A stretch of 10,000 nt of DNA from Theodoxus fluviatilis (taxonomy: Eukaryota; Mollusca; Gastropoda; Cycloneritida; Neritidae). Shown here in pieces: positions 6,790 to 10,000 of this stretch. Made by a program: the position numbers and the translations under genes. The stretch is taken from positions 1-10,000 of the forward strand of contig JAWQFJ010020499.1 of assembly GCA_034096865.1 (NCBI GenBank), in the 5' to 3' direction. How positions within the stretch are numbered: the first letter of the stretch is position 1; each line of letters opens with the position of its first letter. A model generated the notes under the pieces. The model was not told the origin of the DNA. It saw only the letters and a program-made list of their open reading frames with translations, and did no database searches.

Positions 6790-7614
6790 GCGGCGCTGAA
6801 GCTGCTCACGTCTGCTCGTCGTCTCGCCAACCTGCGGCCGGAAGTCATCCACCCGGAAATGACGCCTTAATCGTCATAGGACCTGACGGGGCGAAAACGT
6901 CCTCAGTGGTCCACATGGAGGAAATGGGGAAAACCTTGTGTGGGTCCCGCCAAAAATGGTCGGGGCCAAGTTGAAAATGATGGGTTTGAGATTTTCAGTC
7001 CAGCTGGGTGATTTGGAGACTGTTGTTGAAGCGGGAGAAGGCAATACAGAGAAAGTCAAACCCCGCACTTTCGTCGTGGAAGGAGGAAGAACTAACCACG
7101 ACGGTGACAATGTGTCTTCCTATGTCGAAGGCGTGGGGCATTTGAAGCATCGCTCCAGACACAGATTTCCAACAGTTTGCAAGTGGGGAGAAAGAAGTCA
7201 GGTACGACTTGATCACAGATGAGGATGGCAGACAAAGGGACTGCTGGACAAAGACGCGGACGTATATGACCGGTTGAAAGGTGAGATGGTCAGAGAGAAG
7301 ACAACAGAGGCATACATTTTCTCTTTAGTATTTCTCCTTTAAAAGATGAATACAGGAAATAATTGTCAAAAATCCAAATTGAAACAGAAACTCTTATTTC
7401 TGGATAGAGTTAAAAGTACGCGAATTCTAGAGTTTAATCAAAGAGCGAAGTACTACATTCGCGTCGTTTCTTCTCGCCATGCACGAAGTACAACCGCTTT
7501 GTCCGAGCTGGACAGCTGTGACGGCGACAAAAGTGGCCTGGCCGTCCGCAGACTTGTTACCAATTCTGTCGGTAGCTCAAACTGTCCTTGATTGGGGACA
7601 AGAAAAACTCACTG
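6790..7614. other. Unassigned sequence; weak exon-like open frames
   Basis: A forward frame (6938-7222, 94 codons) has a fairly balanced, partly hydrophobic composition, for example GLRFSVQLGDLETVVEAGEG, and a donor-like CAGGTACGA near 7199-7207. Reverse-strand frames over the same DNA are equally open, there is no recognisable domain, and no acceptor-exon-donor set can be fixed. A repeat-derived origin is just as likely. A second forward frame at 7346-7591 shows nothing recognisable. Confidence 0.3.
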
Positions 7615-7680
7615 AATGGAAAATAACTGTGTGCGCTTTCAGCATCCATTTGTGGATGAAAAATTGTTTATACAAATGAA
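7615..7680 (+). mobile_element. SINE-like 3' tail fragment (copy 1)
   Basis: GTGTGCGCTTTCAGCATCCAT at 7629-7649 (split here as GTGTGCGCTTTC and AGCATCCAT) matches the block at 8089-8109 at 19 of 21 positions. It continues into a short stem, CATCCA then TTTG then TGGATG, followed by GAAAAATTGTTTATACAAATG. This resembles the conserved GCGCTTTGAGC...GAAAAGCGCTATATAAA tail shared by many aquatic-animal SINEs and their partner LINEs. No upstream tRNA-like head is recognisable, so the copy is a fragment. Family assignment is by memory of the motif. Confidence 0.5.
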
Positions 7681-8004
7681 CAGAGCTTTTTCTATATGTA
7701 TTTGTCCTTGCATGATGCCACCACATCAACGTAATAAAACATCCTGTAAAAGTGATTAATCTATTTTTCCCGTGCCTGAAGAAAATATGAATATCCAAAA
7801 TATGTCTCGGTAATTTATTCGCCCTGTATTTAAAGAGAGTAGCATACTGTCTCGTTATATTGTTGCAATAAATAGTGAGTTTTTATACATGGATATTGTT
7901 TAGGTTCAGCGAAGAAACAAAAACAAGAATAATGAAGTGAGAACAGGAACAGCAGGCTGTTGGAAGATTGTGAGATATAATTAAAAATATTTTGGCGCGT
8001 TCAA
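7681..8004. other. AT-rich unassigned sequence with AATAAA hexamers
   Basis: AT-rich DNA with AATAAA at about 7733 and 7867. These could serve as poly(A) signals, but no transcript leading to them is supported. No repeats or RNA genes are visible. Confidence 0.4.
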
Positions 8005-8150
8005 CCGCAGCCTGGTTGCATGCTCCCCAGGGAGTTGAGATGGTGTTGGAGTGATACAAAGAAGTAGCCCGATGACCAGGGGAAAAATGTGTGCGGTTTG
8101 AGCATCCATCAATAAAAAAGAGTATCTTTACCTTTTACCTTTTATAGAGG
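8005..8150 (+). mobile_element. SINE-like element, 5'-truncated (copy 2), ending in a CTTTTAC-type tail
   Basis: Starting around GCCTGGTTGCATGCTCCCC (from about 8010), the stretch runs through CAGGGAGTTGAGATGG and GATGACCAGGGG to GTGTGCGGTTTGAGCATCC (8089-8107). It finishes in AATAAAAAAGAG and a short repeat, TACCTTTTACCTTTTATAG (about 8129-8147). The sequence order recalls molluscan SINEs, and the 8089-8109 block is shared with copy 1 at 7629-7649. An RNA polymerase III A/B box head is not clear, so the element is truncated or diverged. The tail abuts the 13-bp minisatellite. Confidence 0.55.
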
Positions 8151-8154
8151 CAAT

Positions 8155-8767
8155 GACTGTCATGGCGGACTGTCATGGTGAACTGTCATGGTGGACTGTC
8201 ATGGTGGACTGTCATGGTGAACTGTCATGGTGGACTGTCATGGCGGACTGTCATGGCGGACTGTCATGGTGGACTGTCATGGCGGACTGTCATGGTGAAC
8301 TGTCATGGTGGACTGTCATGGTGAACTGTCATGGTGGACTGCCATGGCGGACTGTCATGGCGGACTGTCATGGTGGACTGTCATGGCGGACTGTCATGGT
8401 GGACTGTCATGGTGGACTGTCATGGTGGACTGTCATGGTGGACTGTCATGGTGGACTGTCATGGTGGACTGCCATGGCGGACTGTCATGGCGGACTGTCA
8501 TGGTGGACTGTCATGGCGGACTGTCATGGTGAACTGTCATGGTGGACTGTCATGGTGGACTGTCATGTGGACTGCCATGGCGGACTGTCATGGCGGACTG
8601 TCATGGCGGACTGTCATGGCGGACTGTCATGATGGACTGTCATGATGGACTGTCATGGTGGACTGTCATGGCGGTCTGTCATGGCGGACTGTCATGGCGG
8701 ACTGTCATGGCAGACTGTCATGGCGGACTGTCATGGCGGACTGTCATGCTGGACTGTCATGGTGGAC
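8155..8767. repeat. 13-bp minisatellite, about 47 copies
   Basis: The unit is GACTGTCATGGYG (13 bp). It varies mainly at ATGGT versus ATGGC, at GGAC versus GAAC, and in rare forms (CTGCC, ATGAT, ATGCT, GGCAGAC, GGTCTG). Register is kept throughout except for one 1-bp deletion near 8566-8568 (CATGTGGAC). A block of 77 bp at 8325-8401 recurs exactly at 8455-8531, an offset of 130 bp or ten units. This shows that multi-unit blocks have been duplicated. Units are stop-free in all three forward frames, so frames such as 8153-8632 spell repetitive peptides (MVDCHGGLSWWTV). They are not taken as genes. The last unit runs into GGACGCTGTAATTAAATG. Confidence 0.97.
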
Positions 8768-9429
8768 GCTGTAATTAAATGTACCAGTTGAGTCATCTCA
8801 GAGCACGCGACAACAAAGCACTGCATCCATAAATACCATTAGCATGGTTGGCAAAGGGTTGGATGAGAAAGTAAAGATGGAGACGGGAAGCGATGATGAT
8901 TTGAAAAAGAAAGGAAAAATGTGAAGAAAGACCAATGGAGATAAATCAAAGAAACAGAAAGAGGCGATTTTGAGGAATAAATCAATATATTTCACTTGTT
9001 AGGAAATCAATCGTGCAATATATCGTATCAGACTGGCAGACATTCAGGTAAACTACAACAGAACTGTTGATATATGTCTGTGGTCTTTGATGGCAAAAGT
9101 AACAAGACAACTTTTTGTTGAACACATGCAGAACCTTTGCTAAAGTAGACGAAAATTCCATGCCCAAGCTTTTGCCAATGTCATAACAGAAGGTAGGCCT
9201 ACACTAAGATCGACGCGTTGCATAACAGTTAATGCAAAGTAAACGTTACGAGAACGATTACGTAAAATTAGGATACATGTTGAATTTCAAAACCGTTTCG
9301 TTTTCGTTGTGGTAGAAGCGAATTCGCTGGAAACTGCCATCAGCTGACAGGAGCCTGCTCGTGAAACAGAATCGCTGTGAACTCCAGAAAGCCAAGATTA
9401 CGTGCATGTAGGTACAGACTTCACCACAT
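8768..9429. other. AT-rich unassigned sequence
   Basis: No gene is supported. A small forward frame from an ATG at 8844 to a TGA at 8922 encodes 26 residues rich in Lys and Asp (SDDDLKKKGKM). The frame is open back to about 8774 and is preceded by an acceptor-like CATCTCAG, so a small exon is conceivable but unproven. A 10-bp palindrome GTAGGCCTAC occurs near 9192-9201. Confidence 0.4.
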
Positions 9430-9430
9430 T

Positions 9431-9451
9431 TTCATTCATTCATTCATTCAT
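9431..9451. repeat. TTCA microsatellite, five copies
   Basis: Five perfect TTCA tetranucleotides lie at 9431-9450. This is a short simple repeat with no other implication. Confidence 0.92.
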
Positions 9452-9454
9452 GCT

Positions 9455-9870
9455 GAACAACCTCTGCCTTGATACCATTGGTCAGCTTCGACTTGGAGCT
9501 AAAGTCAGGACAGAGCCGCAATGAATACAAAGTGTGGAGAGCGCATGCCCTGCCCTCGATCCCACAATCCTCCTCTGTGCTCCTCAAACATCCCCGGATG
9601 ACGACGTCTCCGAGCATCGGCAGGAAGCGGCTGGTCGCACGTTTCGTTTCAGTTCCCAGTTTGTTTTTCTCATCCCCCGGGTGCGCGCGTGCCTCGTGTC
9701 GGCTCAAGCGTCAGCTTCGATCTCATTGGCGCCTCTACACCACGTGACTGGTGGATCGGATCCCGGTGTAGTAGCAAGGGAGAGCACCCCGTGTCTACTG
9801 TCGTGTCACAGGAAGCGTAAGTCGTGGCCCCAGGGGGAGCCACTGGAGACATGACGTCACTTCGTGTGGG
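9455..9870. promoter_or_regulatory. GC-richer promoter-like stretch with E-box and CRE
   Basis: CpG content rises here, with an inverted CCAAT box (ATTGG, 9725-9729), an E-box CACGTGAC (9741-9748) and a palindromic CRE TGACGTCA (9852-9859). A donor-like GCGTAAGT lies near 9816-9823. Open frames on both strands (forward 9469-9747 and 9534-9854, reverse 9444-9707) are not recognisable. As at 1600-2030, an E-box lies in a CpG-rich stretch with other promoter-type motifs. No direction of transcription can be assigned. Confidence 0.3.
9852..9859. promoter_or_regulatory. CRE palindrome TGACGTCA
   Basis: This is the full 8-bp cAMP-response element consensus bound by CREB/ATF bZIP factors. It sits in the GC-richer stretch about 105 bp from an E-box. 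The same 8-mer at 32-39 lies inside the LINE 3' end and is not considered regulatory. Confidence 0.35.
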
Positions 9871-10000
9871 AGACGCTTTGTTCTTGACCAAGTCCTCGTT
9901 GGTTGATATTTCCACTGCTTTTGGCATCCTTCAACAAAGACAACATATGCCACATAATGCTGCGCAGCACTTAGACATTGTGGCGTAACCTAAATTTATA

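Noticed and set aside
6180..6974. 264-codon forward frame rich in Ser-Leu and Pro
   Set aside because: More than a third of it is the CT microsatellite and the rest is C-rich low-complexity sequence without a domain.
6938..7222. Possible coding exon with balanced composition
   Set aside because: Overlapping reverse-strand frames are equally open and no domain or splice pair can be established; described as unassigned sequence.
8153..8778. Forward frames encoding a MVDCHGGLSWWTV-type repeat protein
   Set aside because: The 13-bp unit is stop-free in all three frames and the frames begin and end with the array. Nothing indicates selection on the protein.
9192..9201. Ten-base palindrome GTAGGCCTAC
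   Set aside because: Short palindromes of this length are expected by chance and no partner or element boundary accompanies it.

Overview
No intact protein-coding gene, tRNA or rRNA can be supported in this window. The sequence looks like non-coding nuclear DNA of a metazoan. Three observations support this: the 3' end of a non-LTR retrotransposon ORF, a short inverted-repeat DNA transposon (MITE) and SINE-like tails; long minisatellites and a CT microsatellite; and CpG-bearing islands with animal-type promoter motifs (E-box, RFX X-box, YY1, SOX-like). There is no bacterial-style dense gene packing. The repeat types resemble those of lophotrochozoans, and a marine mollusc, perhaps a gastropod, is my best guess. 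That is inference from memory of such genomes, not a demonstrated assignment.

Layout. 1-360: reverse-strand 3' end of a LINE-type reverse transcriptase ORF with a frameshift in its terminal zinc-binding motif. 361-1600: no recognisable gene. 1600-2030: GC-richer, promoter-like stretch with a palindromic E-box and a near-perfect RFX X-box. 2089-2186: exact 49-bp tandem duplication. 2310-2543: 234-bp MITE with perfect 27-bp terminal inverted repeats and a CTG target duplication. 3385-4080: CpG-rich promoter-like region with a CCAAT box, a consensus splice donor, a canonical YY1 site and SOX-like motifs. 4250-4324: three copies of a 25-bp repeat. 4955-about 6075: a 1.1-kb minisatellite built on a 17-bp monomer. 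Its centre (5337-5795) is nine copies of a 51-bp higher-order unit made of three diverged 17-bp monomers. 6481-6683: CT microsatellite. 7615-7680 and 8005-8150: two SINE-like tails sharing a 21-bp block. 8155-8767: about 47 copies of a 13-bp minisatellite starting right at the end of the second SINE tail. 9455-9870: a third GC-rich promoter-like stretch with an E-box and a CRE.

The long open frames over the minisatellites and the CT tract are by-products of stop-free repeats whose period is not a multiple of three. I do not regard them as genes. The most interesting structures are the 17-to-51-bp higher-order repeat, the near-regular array of forkhead-type TGTTTAC cores in the basal 17-bp array, the 13-bp array with an internal 10-unit duplication, and the MITE. 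I see no sign of a defence system, CRISPR array, operon or other multi-gene system.
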